Notes: generated by a model not told the origin, from the sequence alone. 64,000 bases of DNA from Nitrosospira sp. Is2 (GCF_033095785.1 NZ_CP137134.1:1-64000); one strand, 5' to 3'; counted from the first letter of the stretch, positions 8,960 through 18,496 are shown. Translations and numbers: made by a program.

Positions 8960-9643
8960 TTGGTCAAAGCACCTCTCAAATCGGCGCAGGAAAAGCTGCT
9001 CCTGGCCGCCCGCCGCTTGTTCTGCCGGGCCGGAATACATGCAACGGGTATCTCGCAGATTCTTGAGGAAGCAGGTGTGGCCCGCCGCAGCCTCTATACG
9101 CACTACGGTTCGAAAGAAAATCTGCTCAAGGCAGTGTTGGATACGGAAGCCAACATGTGGTTTCACTGGTTCGATCTGGATCTGCCTGGTCTGAAGTGTT
9201 CTAACAAAGATCGCATCCTCGCCCTGTTCGGCCTGCTGGAGAACTGGTTCGAGAAGGAAGACTTCTTCGGTTGTGTATTCATTAATGCTGTAGCGGAACG
9301 TGAAAAGGATAGTGCCTGGGTAAAGGATGTGGCCGGTGCATATCGGGACCAGATAATTGAACGACTCAGGGCACTGGTTGTGGAAGGCGGGGCCATGGAC
9401 CCAGAGATTACTACCCAGAAACTGGGCCTGATCATTGAGGGAGCAATCATAACTGCGATGGTCACCCAGAACAGCAAGGCCGCCCATATCGCACGGCTTG
9501 CGGCCGAGGATGTCCTGCGATGCATAGAGTGCTCCACTTCTCTACCGGGAAACTCCATATTGTCTGCTACTGCCATCACGCATGACTCTTTTCATGCTCC
9601 TTCTGATGGTGGCGGCAATTTGATTATTGGATCGAAGACCTGA
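8960..9643 (+). CDS. TetR/AcrR-family transcriptional regulator
   Basis: The N-terminal helix-turn-helix is clear: SAQEKLLLAARRLFCRAGI, then TGISQILEEAGVARRSLYTH followed by YGSKENLL. The C-terminal part (GLLENWFEKEDFFGCVFINA and onward) is the usual ligand-binding helical domain with a Cys in the FFGCVFINA segment seen in several TetR proteins of this subgroup. No ATG fits; the TTG at 8960 has an AAGGG site six bases upstream, while an in-frame TTG at 8945 is less well placed. Length is about 227 residues. It is followed closely by a metallo-beta-lactamase-fold gene (33 bases), which may be its target or cotranscribed partner. Confidence 0.85.
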   Translation: MVKAPLKSAQEKLLLAARRLFCRAGIHATGISQILEEAGVARRSLYTHYGSKENLLKAVLDTEANMWFHWFDLDLPGLKCSNKDRILALFGLLENWFEKEDFFGCVFINAVAEREKDSAWVKDVAGAYRDQIIERLRALVVEGGAMDPEITTQKLGLIIEGAIITAMVTQNSKAAHIARLAAEDVLRCIECSTSLPGNSILSATAITHDSFHAPSDGGGNLIIGSKT

Positions 9644-9676
9644 TTGTTCCTGATCGCTAACAGAGGAGTACTTCAC

Positions 9677-10447
9677 ATGAAATTTCAACAGTTACGAAAT
9701 GCAACAATCATTATCGAATATGCGGGGAAAAAATTCCTGATTGATCCCATGCTGGCAGAAAAGGGAGCGTTTCCTGGATTTGAAGGTACTATTAATAGTC
9801 ATGTAGCCAATCCCCTGGTGCATCTTCCTATTCCGCTGGACGAGATCCTTGATGTCGATGCGGTCATTGTTACCCACATCCATCCGGATCACTGGGACGA
9901 TGCAGCCATAAAGCTGGTCCCCAAGGACATGCTGATTTTCGCGCAAAACGAGAGTGATTCATCCGTAATCCAGGGGCAAGGCTTCAAGAACATCCGGGTT
10001 ATGGGGGAGAAAACGGTTTTTGATGACATCACGCTCATCAAAACCACCGGCAGGCATGGCGGAGAAAAAACTGTTGAAAAATACGCCGACCTATTAGGCC
10101 TTGTATCCGGTGTTGTATTCAAGCACCCCAATGAAAAGACGGTATATATCGCTGGCGATACAGTCTGGTATGAGGGAGTCGAGGAAAATCTGAAGAAATA
10201 TGATCCTGATGTCGTGATCTTAAACAGCTGAGACGCTCAGGTTCTGGGTTATGAACCCATTATCATGGATAAAATGGATGTTTACGAGGTTTACAAAGCC
10301 GCTCCCAAGGCAACCATTATTGCCAGCCATATGGAATCAGTGAACCACGCCATGCTGTCGAGAAAAGAACTGCGGGAGTTCCTCAGCGAAAAGGGTATGA
10401 CCCAACGCGTGTTAGTACCTGAGGATGGTGAAACCTGCGTTTTTTAG
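9677..10447 (+). pseudogene. UlaG-like metallo-beta-lactamase-fold hydrolase, interrupted by one in-frame TGA
   Basis: From the ATG at 9677 (GAGGA site) the frame runs to 10447 with a single TGA at 10229-10231. Metal ligands of the family are present before it (THIHPDHWDD; GRHGG; IAGDTVW) and after it (SHMESVNH). The stop falls in VILNS-stop-DAQVLG, where the family usually has Gly, so a GGA to TGA change is the likely lesion. Everything after the stop is still a good coding frame (YEPIIMDKMDVYEV to the end), showing recent loss. The truncated product of 184 residues would lack the last metal-binding histidine. Full length would be 256 residues, close to UlaG-like proteins of unknown substrate. 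Confidence 0.8.
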
Positions 10448-10495
10448 CGGGATTCGTAACTCGATACCTGCGTTTCATAGAAGCAGGCCGCAGAG

Positions 10496-10514
10496 GCAGG
10501 CGCTTGGCGCCTGC
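10496..10514. other. perfect hairpin
   Basis: GCAGGCGC (10496-10503), loop TTG, GCGCCTGC (10507-10514). It lies 49 bases after the end of the hydrolase frame and has no T-tract on either side, so it is a stable structure without a clear terminator signature. Confidence 0.4.
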
Positions 10515-10617
10515 AATCCATCTACATCTGCAGCCCAACGTTCGCAATCATGTGAATGCCAGTTTAGGCTGGTGCATCTTTTGTCCTTATTGGTTTCATT
10601 GACTGGAGAATTGGCAC

Positions 10618-11440
10618 ATGGCAGGGTATGTCGGTGATGTCGCCATCGCTTACGATCGTGATCTTGGACACGTGCTTTTCGAGCACTACGCTGCTGACAT
10701 CGCGCGACGCGCAACGGAAAAGTCTGTACGCGACGTGCTTGAGGTTGCGGCAGGTACGTGAATAGTTACTCGGCGATTGCGTGACGCGCTCCCGAAAGAC
10801 GGACTGCTGACTGCGATCGACATCAGCGATTCAATGATGGACGTCGCGCGCTCAAAGTTTCTTCCACGAGCAGGTCACGTTCCAAATCGCCGACGCGACG
10901 GCACTGCCTTTCGATGACGAGTCCTTCGATGCAGTGGTCTGCCAGTTCGGGGTGATGTTCTTCGACAAAAACGCGGCATTTTGTGAGGTGCATCGCACGC
11001 TAAGGCGCGGAGGAAATTACCTCTTCAGCGTCTGGGATTCGCGGCGCTACAATCCATTCGCCAGCCTAACCTTCGAGGTGATGAAACAATTCTTCCCATC
11101 GAATCCGCCCACATTTCTTGAGGAACCCGTTTCCTGTTTCCAGATTGACCCTATTAAGGAAGCCCTTATTGCTTCTGACTTTGGTCAAATTACCATCTCT
11201 GTTCATCGACGCGAACACGATCTTGTGGATGTGATGGCCTTTGCCAAGGGGCTGGTGTTTAGTCCGCTCATCGAGGAAATCAGGGAGCGCGACGAAGTCG
11301 ACCCGGAGGAGATCGTCAAAGTGCTGGCGGAGGCGCTGACAAGCGAGTTTGGTTCAAATCTTACGCGTTATCCGATGCAAGCCACACTGTTTGAAGCGGA
11401 AAAACCACGAGAGCGGCACGCGGCAGCGTCGGACACTTAA
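10618..11440 (+). pseudogene. class I SAM-dependent methyltransferase, broken by a TGA and a frameshift
   Basis: From ATG 10618 (GGAG site) the frame reads MAGYVGDVAIAYDRDLGHVL and on to DVLEVAAGT, then hits TGA at 10759-10761 exactly where motif I needs its second glycine (E-V-A-A-G-T-G). After it the frame continues (VTRRLRDALPKDGLLTAIDI) until about 10861-10865, where one extra base shifts it; the following frame reads HEQVTFQIADATALPFDDES and runs to 11440. Correcting one base makes the interval divisible by three (273 residues). The family resembles UbiE-like small-molecule methyltransferases. The C-terminal 168 residues form an open frame but lack the SAM motif, so it is not functional as read. 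Confidence 0.8.
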
Positions 11441-11668
11441 CATACCGATTACAAATTAGGACGTGTTCACCCACTCCGACGAGCGGAGACAATTGAATTG
11501 ATACGTTCCGATTCAACGGCTAATCGCGCTCGACGCAGCTAAAAGGAAGTGCCGGGAGAGCCGCGCCTCCTTACTCGGAAGGCCCAGGATTCCGGACCAC
11601 CCTCTTTCTCACCTGATGAGCGAATGAAGCGCACCAAATGCCGGTAGCGTCTCCCCTCGACACAGAGC
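11441..11668. other. convergent intergenic region
   Basis: Separates the broken methyltransferase gene from the end of clpB. No gene, and no clear stem with T-tract, was found. Confidence 0.4.
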
Positions 11669-14254
11669 TTAAGACTTGGCGAACGTCATCCCGCCATTCC
11701 TGCTGTCGACGGTGATCGTTTCCTTGGGGCCAAAGCGGCCTTCGAGTATTTCCTTTGCCAGCGGATTCTCGATCTGCGACTGGATCGCGCGCTTTAGCGG
11801 ACGTGCGCCAAACACCGGGTCAAAACCCGCCCGGGCGATTTCATCCAGGGCCGCGTCGGTGACCTCAAGTTTCATCTCAAGCTTTGCCAGCCGCGCTTCG
11901 AGGTATTGCAACTGAATCCGCGCAATGGAGCGGATATTCTTCTCATCCAGTGCGTGGAACACAACCACCTCATCGATGCGATTGATGAACTCGGGGCGGA
12001 AATAGGTTTTAACCTCGCCCATCACCGCCAGCTTGATGACCTGGTAATCGTCCCCCGCCATCTGCTGGATCATTTGCGAACCGAGGTTGGAAGTCATCAC
12101 CACCACGGTATTCTTGAAATCCACCGTCCGCCCCTGCCCATCGGTCATGCGGCCGTCATCCAGCACCTGCAACAGGACGTTGAATACGTCGGGATGAGCC
12201 TTCTCCACCTCATCCAGCAGGATCACCGAATACGGCTTGCGGCGCACCGCTTCGGTCAGGTAGCCGCCCTCCTCGTATCCGACATAACCGGGCGGCGCGC
12301 CGATCAGGCGGGCTACCGAGTGCTTCTCCATGAATTCCGACATGTCGATGCGGATGAGATGGTCTTCGGAATCGAACAGGAACCCCGCCAGGGCCTTGCA
12401 CAGCTCGGTCTTGCCCACGCCGGTTGGACCCAGGAACAGGAACGAGCCGTAAGGACGGTTGGGATCGGCAAGACCCGCGCGTGAGCGGCGGATGGCATCG
12501 GACACCAGGCGCACCGCTTCGTCCTGACCCACCACGCGCTCATGCAGTTTCTCTTCCATATGCAGCAGCTTTTCGCGTTCGCCCTGCATCATCTTGGAGA
12601 CGGGAATGCCGGTCGCGCGCGAAACCACCTCCGCGATTTCTTCCGCGCCCACCTGGGTTCGCAACAGCTTCCGCTTCTGCTCCACGGCGTGGTCGCCCTT
12701 ACGGTCCTCGGCATTGAGCTGGGCTTCGAGCTGGGGCAAACGGCCATACTGCAGCTCCGAAACCTTCTGCCAGTCTCCCTTGCGCTTGGCCGCTTCCATT
12801 TCCAGCTTGATCTTCTCCATCTCTTCCTTGATGTGCTGCGAGCCCTGCACTTGGGATTTTTCGCTGTTCCAGATTTCCTCGAGATCAGCGGATTCGCGTT
12901 CCAGTTTTGCTATTTCCTCTTGCAGCAGGCCCAGGCGTTTCTGCGATGCTTCATCCTTCTCCTTCTTCACGGCCTCGCGTTCGATCTTGAGCTGGATCAA
13001 CCGGCGGTCGAGCCTGTCCAATGCTTCCGGCTTGGAGTCGATCTCCATGCGTATCCGCGCCGCTGCTTCATCGATCAGATCGATCGCCTTGTCAGGCAAA
13101 AAGCGGTCGGTGATGTAACGGTGAGACAGTTCGGCGGCGGCGACAATCGCCGGGTCGGTAATGTCCACGCCATGGTGAACTTCATATTTCTCCTGCAGGC
13201 CGCGCAGTATGGCGATGGTCGCTTCCACGGACGGCTCATCCACCAGCACCTTCTGGAAGCGCCTCTCCAGCGCCGCATCCTTCTCGACGTACTTGCGGTA
13301 CTCATCCAGCGTGGTCGCGCCCACACAGTGCAGTTCGCCGCGCGCGAGTGCGGGTTTAAGCATATTCCCGGCATCGATCGCGCCTTCCGCTTTGCCCGCA
13401 CCCACCATCGTATGAAGTTCGTCGATAAACACAATGATGCCGCCTGCGGCCTGCGCGATCTCCTTCAAGACCGATTTCAGGCGTTCCTCGAATTCGCCGC
13501 GGTATTTCGCGCCCGCAAGCAACGCCGCCATATCCAGGGAAAGCACCTTCTTGTCCTTAAGGGTCTCGGGCACTTCGCCATTAATGATCCGCTGCGCCAG
13601 GCCTTCCACGATCGCTGTCTTGCCGACGCCCGGTTCGCCGATCAGGACGGGATTATTCTTGGTGCGCCGCTGCAACACCTGGATGGTGCGGCGGATCTCG
13701 TCATCCCGCCCGATGACCGGGTCAAGCTTGCCCATGCGCGCCCGCTCGGTCAGGTCGAGGGTATATTTCTTCAGCGCTTCGCGGCTGCCCTCAGCTTCGG
13801 CGCTTCCTACATTCTCGCCGCCGCGGACGGCGCTGATCGCCTCCTCCAACGCGGCGCGGTTGGCGCCGTGCTGCCTCAACAGATTTCCGGTTTCGCCTTT
13901 ATCCTGTACTACCGCCAGCAGGAACATCTCCGATGCGATGAATTGATCGCCCCGTTTCTGTGCTTCCTTGTCAGCAAGATTGAGCAAATTGCCCAGTTCG
14001 CGCGAAACAGTGATTTCCCCGCCGGTCCCCTCCACCTTCGGCAGACGCTCGACACTTTTCTTCAGCGCATCGCGCAGCGGAGGCACATTGGCGCCCGCAC
14101 GCTGCAACAGCGAGGTGATACCGCCATCTTCCTGCTGCAAAAGCGCAAGCAGCAAGTGCTGGGGTTCAATATAAGGATTATCCAGGCCAACCGCGATGCT
14201 CTGGGCAGTCCCCAGCGCCTGCTGGAATTTTGTGGTTAACTTGTCGAAACGCAT
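11669..14254 (-). CDS. clpB: ATP-dependent disaggregase ClpB
   Basis: An 861-residue AAA+ chaperone, the normal ClpB length. It has the N-terminal Clp repeat domain (1-145), first nucleotide-binding domain with Walker A GEPGVGKT at 206-213 and Walker B in FIDELHTM, the long coiled-coil middle domain rich in Glu/Lys (about 400-530), and the second nucleotide-binding domain with GPTGVGKTE and the sensor region ending GARPLKRAIQ. It pulls polypeptides out of aggregates with DnaK in the cytosol. The coiled-coil domain separates it from ClpA and ClpC. It stands alone, divergent from nadC, with a sigma-32-type promoter in the gap. Confidence 0.97.
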   Translation of the reverse strand: MRFDKLTTKFQQALGTAQSIAVGLDNPYIEPQHLLLALLQQEDGGITSLLQRAGANVPPLRDALKKSVERLPKVEGTGGEITVSRELGNLLNLADKEAQKRGDQFIASEMFLLAVVQDKGETGNLLRQHGANRAALEEAISAVRGGENVGSAEAEGSREALKKYTLDLTERARMGKLDPVIGRDDEIRRTIQVLQRRTKNNPVLIGEPGVGKTAIVEGLAQRIINGEVPETLKDKKVLSLDMAALLAGAKYRGEFEERLKSVLKEIAQAAGGIIVFIDELHTMVGAGKAEGAIDAGNMLKPALARGELHCVGATTLDEYRKYVEKDAALERRFQKVLVDEPSVEATIAILRGLQEKYEVHHGVDITDPAIVAAAELSHRYITDRFLPDKAIDLIDEAAARIRMEIDSKPEALDRLDRRLIQLKIEREAVKKEKDEASQKRLGLLQEEIAKLERESADLEEIWNSEKSQVQGSQHIKEEMEKIKLEMEAAKRKGDWQKVSELQYGRLPQLEAQLNAEDRKGDHAVEQKRKLLRTQVGAEEIAEVVSRATGIPVSKMMQGEREKLLHMEEKLHERVVGQDEAVRLVSDAIRRSRAGLADPNRPYGSFLFLGPTGVGKTELCKALAGFLFDSEDHLIRIDMSEFMEKHSVARLIGAPPGYVGYEEGGYLTEAVRRKPYSVILLDEVEKAHPDVFNVLLQVLDDGRMTDGQGRTVDFKNTVVVMTSNLGSQMIQQMAGDDYQVIKLAVMGEVKTYFRPEFINRIDEVVVFHALDEKNIRSIARIQLQYLEARLAKLEMKLEVTDAALDEIARAGFDPVFGARPLKRAIQSQIENPLAKEILEGRFGPKETITVDSRNGGMTFAKS

Positions 14255-14289
14255 AAGGAAGCCCTCGGTTCGTTTTGTATGGTTTTAAT

Positions 14290-14315
14290 ATTAGGGGGGA
14301 GATGGGAATTTCAAG
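14290..14315 (-). promoter_or_regulatory. sigma-32-type heat-shock promoter of clpB
   Basis: On the minus strand CTTGAAA (complement of 14309-14315), an 11-base gap, then CCCCTAAT (complement of 14290-14297). This matches the RpoH consensus CTTGAAA and CCCCAT-like -10 box, 36 bases ahead of the clpB start codon. Heat induction of clpB is known in proteobacteria; here it is inferred from the motif. Confidence 0.7.
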
Positions 14316-14483
14316 GGCAGCAAGGGATTCAATATGGTGGCGCAACCCGGCGGGCCTATTGCGCCCCACGCCCTATCCCCCCTACCTCCCTCCCCCCTTC
14401 GCCCTCGCTGGTTCCCACTAGTTTGCACAGGGCATATTCGATTAGAATGTCCGCCCGGGCATCCCGCTTGACTCGAAGTCTTT

Positions 14484-15335
14484 ATGGATTTAACCGCAGA
14501 AATCGAGAGAAACGTCAGCCAGGCCCTGGCTGAAGACATCGGTACCGGCGACCTGACGGCAACCCTGCTTTCCGCTGATGAGACCGCGACCGCGACGGTG
14601 ATCAGCCGCGAGACGGCCGTATTATGCGGCGCCGGATGGTTCGAAGCGGCTTTTAGGCAACAGCCTCCGCAAGCCGTGGTGCGCTGGTTCGCGCAGGATG
14701 GTGAGACCATCGGCGCCGGACAGAAACTTTGCGAGATCACGGGACCGGCACGCGGGCTGCTTACAGCAGAGCGAACCGCCCTGAATTTCGTGCAGTTGCT
14801 CTCCGCGGTCGCCACCCGCACCCGGCTTTACGTAGATGCGGTCGCGAAAACCGGCGCGGTTATCGTCGATACACGTAAGACGCTGCCGGGATTGCGGCTG
14901 GCGCAAAAGTACGCGGTCAGATGCGGCGGTGGCACCAATCATCGGCTGGGTTTATACGACGGCATACTCATCAAGGAGAATCACATCATTGCTGCGGGGG
15001 GCATCGCACCCGCCCTGCGCGCGGCGAGAAAGATTGCGCCGCCCGGTGTATTCATCCAGATCGAAGTGGAAACCCTGAATGACCTGCGCACCGCTCTGGA
15101 CGCGGGAGCGAAACTGGTGCTGCTGGACAACTTCGACCTCGACGGAATGTGCGAAGCGGTGATATTGAACGCCAGAGTGACCAACCGCGCCGCCGCGCTG
15201 GAGGCATCGGGGGGGATTACGCTCGACAACGTTCGCGCCGTGGCGGAAACCGGCGTGGACCGGATCTCGATCGGCAGCCTTACCAAGGACATCAAGGCAG
15301 TGGACCTGTCGATGCGCTTCTCATCGACCGTTTAA
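14484..15335 (+). CDS. nadC: nicotinate-nucleotide diphosphorylase (quinolinate phosphoribosyltransferase)
   Basis: A 283-residue enzyme of de novo NAD synthesis that turns quinolinate and PRPP into nicotinate mononucleotide with CO2 release. Typical segments are EDIGTGDLTA near the N-terminus, TRKTLPGLRLAQKYAVRCGG with the substrate-binding Arg and Lys residues, NHRLGLYDGILIKENH, IEVETLND, LLDNFD, and the glycine-rich ASGGITLDNV with ISIGSLTKDIKAVDLS. It is cytosolic. The last 15 bases overlap the convergent DUF1810 gene. nadA and nadB are not adjacent. Confidence 0.96.
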   Translation: MDLTAEIERNVSQALAEDIGTGDLTATLLSADETATATVISRETAVLCGAGWFEAAFRQQPPQAVVRWFAQDGETIGAGQKLCEITGPARGLLTAERTALNFVQLLSAVATRTRLYVDAVAKTGAVIVDTRKTLPGLRLAQKYAVRCGGGTNHRLGLYDGILIKENHIIAAGGIAPALRAARKIAPPGVFIQIEVETLNDLRTALDAGAKLVLLDNFDLDGMCEAVILNARVTNRAAALEASGGITLDNVRAVAETGVDRISIGSLTKDIKAVDLSMRFSSTV

Positions 15336-15767
15336 GGAATCTAGCGCGGCAAGCGCGGCAAGCGTCCCGGGATCGGGTTCGCCGTGGAAATATTTTTCCA
15401 GGCATTCCTGGAATATTTCATTATTCGCCGTGACCTGCGCGAACAGGGACATCGACGACCGAAATTTCATATTGTCCGGATAACTGAAAATATACTCCGC
15501 TGAATGGCCCTCTAGATCGGCGACGATCTGGCTGCATTCCCGCAACCGCGGCCCGAGGATGGGGTGCGCCAGGTATGCTTCGGCTTCTTCACGGGAAGAG
15601 ATGGCAAATCTTTGCGCCATCGCGCTCCGGCCCAGGCCCTTGAGCTGCGGAAAGATGAACCACATCCAGTGGCTCTGCTTGCGTCCCTGTCGCAGTTCAC
15701 GGCAAGCGCTCTCAAACCCGGGCCGCTGAGCATCCACAAAGCGCTGAAGATTGTAGGGATCATCCAT
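15321..15767 (-). CDS. DUF1810 family protein
   Basis: A 148-residue soluble protein with the family hallmarks: MDDPYNLQRFVDAQ at the start, then SHWMWFIFPQLKGLG and the C-terminal FRSSMSLFAQVTANNEIFQECLEKYFHGEPD. Function of the family is unknown. It is convergent with nadC and their 3' ends overlap by 15 bases. It seems to be a single-gene transcript. Confidence 0.88.
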   Translation of the reverse strand: MDDPYNLQRFVDAQRPGFESACRELRQGRKQSHWMWFIFPQLKGLGRSAMAQRFAISSREEAEAYLAHPILGPRLRECSQIVADLEGHSAEYIFSYPDNMKFRSSMSLFAQVTANNEIFQECLEKYFHGEPDPGTLAALAALDSLNGR

Positions 15768-16175
15768 TTTTCGTCACCAAAACTGGTTAGCGATTAAATT
15801 ATCGAGCCCGCAGCCGTTACTGATTGAAAGGGGGAACGAATTGCGCTGGGATCGGAAATTGGCCCCCAGGTTAAACAGGCCGCGCGCTCCATGCCCACCG
15901 TCGTTTCCGGGCACTGCTCAGCGGTTGGGTTTTTCTCGTCTCGTTCATAGTTTATAATGGTTCTCCTTCCACTTGGAATCCAGCACCAAATGCGGGCGCC
16001 GCGCTGAGCCACGGAAGCATTTCCAGGGCCCGGCTGAGGGCCCTCCGAGTTTCTTCGAACCATTCAAACATCGGTTTTGAACCAATCACCCTCGAAGGAG
16101 ACCGGATACAATTGATAAGATATTATTTTTCGCTGTCGGGCAGGGCGTATCCCTGCAGTCCCTTCCCGGTACCGC
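15768..16175. other. intergenic stretch, no supported gene
   Basis: Lies between the divergent DUF1810 and antiporter genes. Open frames on the minus strand here have no family resemblance. Promoters for both flanking genes must be here, but I see no convincing -35/-10 pair. Confidence 0.4.
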
Positions 16176-17384
16176 ATGACCTGGTCTGACTATCTTCCCG
16201 TCTGGCCGTTTGCGGTGAGCCCGGCGTTATGGCTCGCGCTCACGCTCGTTATCGCGGTGCTCGTCAGCGAAATGATGGTCCGGCACCTGCGGTGGCCACG
16301 CATTGTCGGCTATATCGGCATCGGCATACTGTTGGGTCCCGGGGGGCTGAGCCTGATACCCGAGGTGCCGGCCGCCGAATGGCGGCTGGTGGTGGATCTG
16401 GCGCTGGGCATCCTGCTGTTCGAGCTGGGAAGCCGGGTGAACCTTCGCTGGCTCAAGGCCAACCCCTGGATTTTGGCCACCAGCCTGCTTGAAGCGACTG
16501 CGACGTTTGCCGCTGTTTTCGGGCTATTGAAATCGTTTGGCTATGCTGGGGCCGCTGCCGCAGTCGTCGCCACTATCGTCATCGCCACCTCTCCCGCCAT
16601 TGTGGTGCGTATCGTTACCGAAACGCGCGCCCAGGGGCAGGTGACCGACCGGCTTATGCTCATGACCGCGCTCAACTGCATTTATGCGGTCATCTTTCAT
16701 AAGCTGGCCGTCGCAGGCCTGCATGGAGCAACGGGGGCTGAACTGATCCATACCATATTGCCGCCCCTCTACCTCCTCGGTGGTTCCGCGCTGCTGGCCT
16801 GGTTGTTCGGTATTACCTTCGAGCGCATCCATCATTATCTGGGACAGCACGAAGAAACCTTTTCCTTTGTCCTGTTCGGCATGATCGCATTCGCGACCAT
16901 CATGGCCTCGACGCTCAAACTCAGTCCAATTCTCGTGCTGCTCGCCGCGGGCCTTATCACGCGCTACCGCCGCAAGCGTCCACGCACCTTTCCGCCGCAC
17001 TTCGGCTCGGCGGGGGCTGTGCTCGTGGTGATGATGTTCATCGCGACCGGCCTCGCAGCCGACCTCGGCGGCTTGAGCGACAGCTTCCTGCTGGTATTGC
17101 TGCTCATCGTGGTGCGGGCGGCGGCCAAGCTCCTTTCGGTGCTGGCTCTGGCCAATTACAGCGGCATCGGCCTGCGGCAGGCTCTCGCATTGGGCGTGGC
17201 GATGACGCCCATGTCCAGCGTCGCGCTTCTGCTTACGGTGGATACGGGAACGGTTTTTCCTGGCTTCGCCTCCGGACTGGGCCTTGCGCTGATGAGTTGT
17301 ATTGTCATTCTTGAGCTTGCCGGCCCATTTCTGGTGCAAGCCGCCCTGCGGAAAGCGGGAGAGACGTCGGAGAACGGAAGATGA
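16176..17384 (+). CDS. Kef-like monovalent cation:proton antiporter (CPA2)
   Basis: A 402-residue, strongly hydrophobic protein with about 12 membrane segments, starting MTWSDYLPVWPF. It has the CPA2 signature regions (RHLRWPRIVGYIGIGILLGPGG; ILLFELGSRVNLRWL) and glycine-rich repeats of the antiporter fold. It ends at the membrane domain and lacks the C-terminal TrkA-N/RCK domain of full KefB or KefC. Its stop overlaps the next gene's start (ATGA), so it is translationally coupled to a gamma-glutamyl ligase-like gene. Kef channels are gated by glutathione and its adducts, and the coupling suggests a link to gamma-glutamyl thiol metabolism; that is an inference. The start at 16176 has only a weak ribosome binding site. 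Confidence 0.85.
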   Translation: MTWSDYLPVWPFAVSPALWLALTLVIAVLVSEMMVRHLRWPRIVGYIGIGILLGPGGLSLIPEVPAAEWRLVVDLALGILLFELGSRVNLRWLKANPWILATSLLEATATFAAVFGLLKSFGYAGAAAAVVATIVIATSPAIVVRIVTETRAQGQVTDRLMLMTALNCIYAVIFHKLAVAGLHGATGAELIHTILPPLYLLGGSALLAWLFGITFERIHHYLGQHEETFSFVLFGMIAFATIMASTLKLSPILVLLAAGLITRYRRKRPRTFPPHFGSAGAVLVVMMFIATGLAADLGGLSDSFLLVLLLIVVRAAAKLLSVLALANYSGIGLRQALALGVAMTPMSSVALLLTVDTGTVFPGFASGLGLALMSCIVILELAGPFLVQAALRKAGETSENGR

Positions 17385-18496
17385 GCCTGATGCCCTTTGC
17401 TTCCTCGCGCCCCCTGACCTTGGGCGTGGAGCTTGAGCTGCAGCTGCTCAGCTGTAATGACTATAACCTGGTTTCCTCAGCCCCGGATATCCTGCGCCGC
17501 CTGGAGAAATCCACGCACCCGGGCGAAATAAAGCCGGAGATGACCCGCAGCATGATCGAAATCAACACCTCTGTGCAGCAGGAGTACGGCGAGTTGGTCG
17601 AGGAGCTGCTCACCCTGCGCAGCGCCGTTACCGATGCCGGTCGCTTTCTGAACGTGGCCGTGGCCGGCGGTGGCACCCATCCGTTCCAGCACTGGAGCGA
17701 ACAGAAGATTTACGATGCGCCGCGCTTCCATTACCTGTCGGAACTGTACGGCTACCTGGCGAAGCAGTTCACCATCTTCGGCCAGCACGTCCACATCGGC
17801 TGTCCCGGACCGGATGAGGCGCTGCATCTGATGCATATGCTGTCGCGCTATATTCCCCACTTCATCGCGTTATCCGCCAGCTCTCCGTTCGTGCAGGGAC
17901 ACGACACCGGGTTTGCCTCCGCGCGGCTGAATTCGGTGTTCTCGTTCCCCTTGAGTGGACGCGCTCCGTTCGTGCTACGCTGGGAAGACTTTGAACAGTT
18001 TTTCTCGAAAATGACCGGCACGGGCGTGGTGGAATCAATGAAGGATTTCTACTGGGATATCCGTCCCAAGCCGGAATTTGGCACCATAGAAGTCAGGGTG
18101 TGCGACACGCCTCTCACGGTAGAGATAGCGGCCGCCATTGCCTGCTATATTCAATCGATGTCACGATACATCATGGTGGAACAACGTACCCCTCCGGAAG
18201 AGGACGATTACCTGGTTTATACCTTCAATCGTTTCCAGGCATGCCGTTTCGGCCTCGACGGCGTCTTCATCGATCCGCGCACCCACGTGCGGCGCAGTAT
18301 TCGCGAGGATATCAACGACATGCTGGAGCGCATCAGCGATCACGCGCGCGAACTGCGCGCGAGCGAGGCGCTGGAGCGCATCCGCGAAATACTCATTGTC
18401 GGCAATGGCACCAACTGGCTGCGCCAAACCTACGCGCGCGAGCACAATCTCGGCGATGTAATGCAATTGCAGGCCGAATTGTGGATGGGCAATTGA
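17381..18496 (+). CDS. YbdK-like carboxylate-amine ligase (glutamate-cysteine ligase type 2 family)
   Basis: 371 residues with the GCS2 family pattern: SRPLTLGVELELQLL near the start, IKPEMTRSMIEINT, VAGGGTHPFQHW, FGQHVHIGCPGPDEAL, and IRPKPEFGTIEVRVCDTPL. Members have a weak glutamate-cysteine ligase activity in vitro, ATP-dependent, but their true acceptor is often unknown. The ATG overlaps the antiporter stop by four bases, and the next gene (a gamma-glutamyl peptide hydrolase) begins 24 bases after its end. The order suggests synthesis, hydrolysis and efflux linked to one gamma-glutamyl compound. Confidence 0.88.
   Translation: MSLMPFASSRPLTLGVELELQLLSCNDYNLVSSAPDILRRLEKSTHPGEIKPEMTRSMIEINTSVQQEYGELVEELLTLRSAVTDAGRFLNVAVAGGGTHPFQHWSEQKIYDAPRFHYLSELYGYLAKQFTIFGQHVHIGCPGPDEALHLMHMLSRYIPHFIALSASSPFVQGHDTGFASARLNSVFSFPLSGRAPFVLRWEDFEQFFSKMTGTGVVESMKDFYWDIRPKPEFGTIEVRVCDTPLTVEIAAAIACYIQSMSRYIMVEQRTPPEEDDYLVYTFNRFQACRFGLDGVFIDPRTHVRRSIREDINDMLERISDHARELRASEALERIREILIVGNGTNWLRQTYAREHNLGDVMQLQAELWMGN

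Noticed and set aside
8690..9487. 265-codon minus-strand frame opposite the TetR gene
   Set aside because: It is antisense to the well-supported TetR frame, with no start signal or similarity.
10229..10258. Selenocysteine codon with SECIS-like hairpin in the UlaG-like gene
   Set aside because: The position is a conserved Gly in the family, no selenoprotein of this kind is known to me, and the hairpin is only five base pairs; a nonsense mutation is simpler.
10229..10761. UGA read as glycine, as in some candidate-phylum bacteria
   Set aside because: Other genes in the window, including the cpxR-like gene, end in TGA, and glycine is encoded normally throughout.
12542..14239. 565-codon plus-strand frame opposite clpB
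   Set aside because: It is antisense to a clear ClpB gene and its product has no recognisable pattern; long antisense frames are common in GC-rich coding DNA.
15794..16063. 89-codon minus-strand frame upstream of the antiporter
   Set aside because: No ribosome binding site, no similarity, and composition typical of non-coding sequence.
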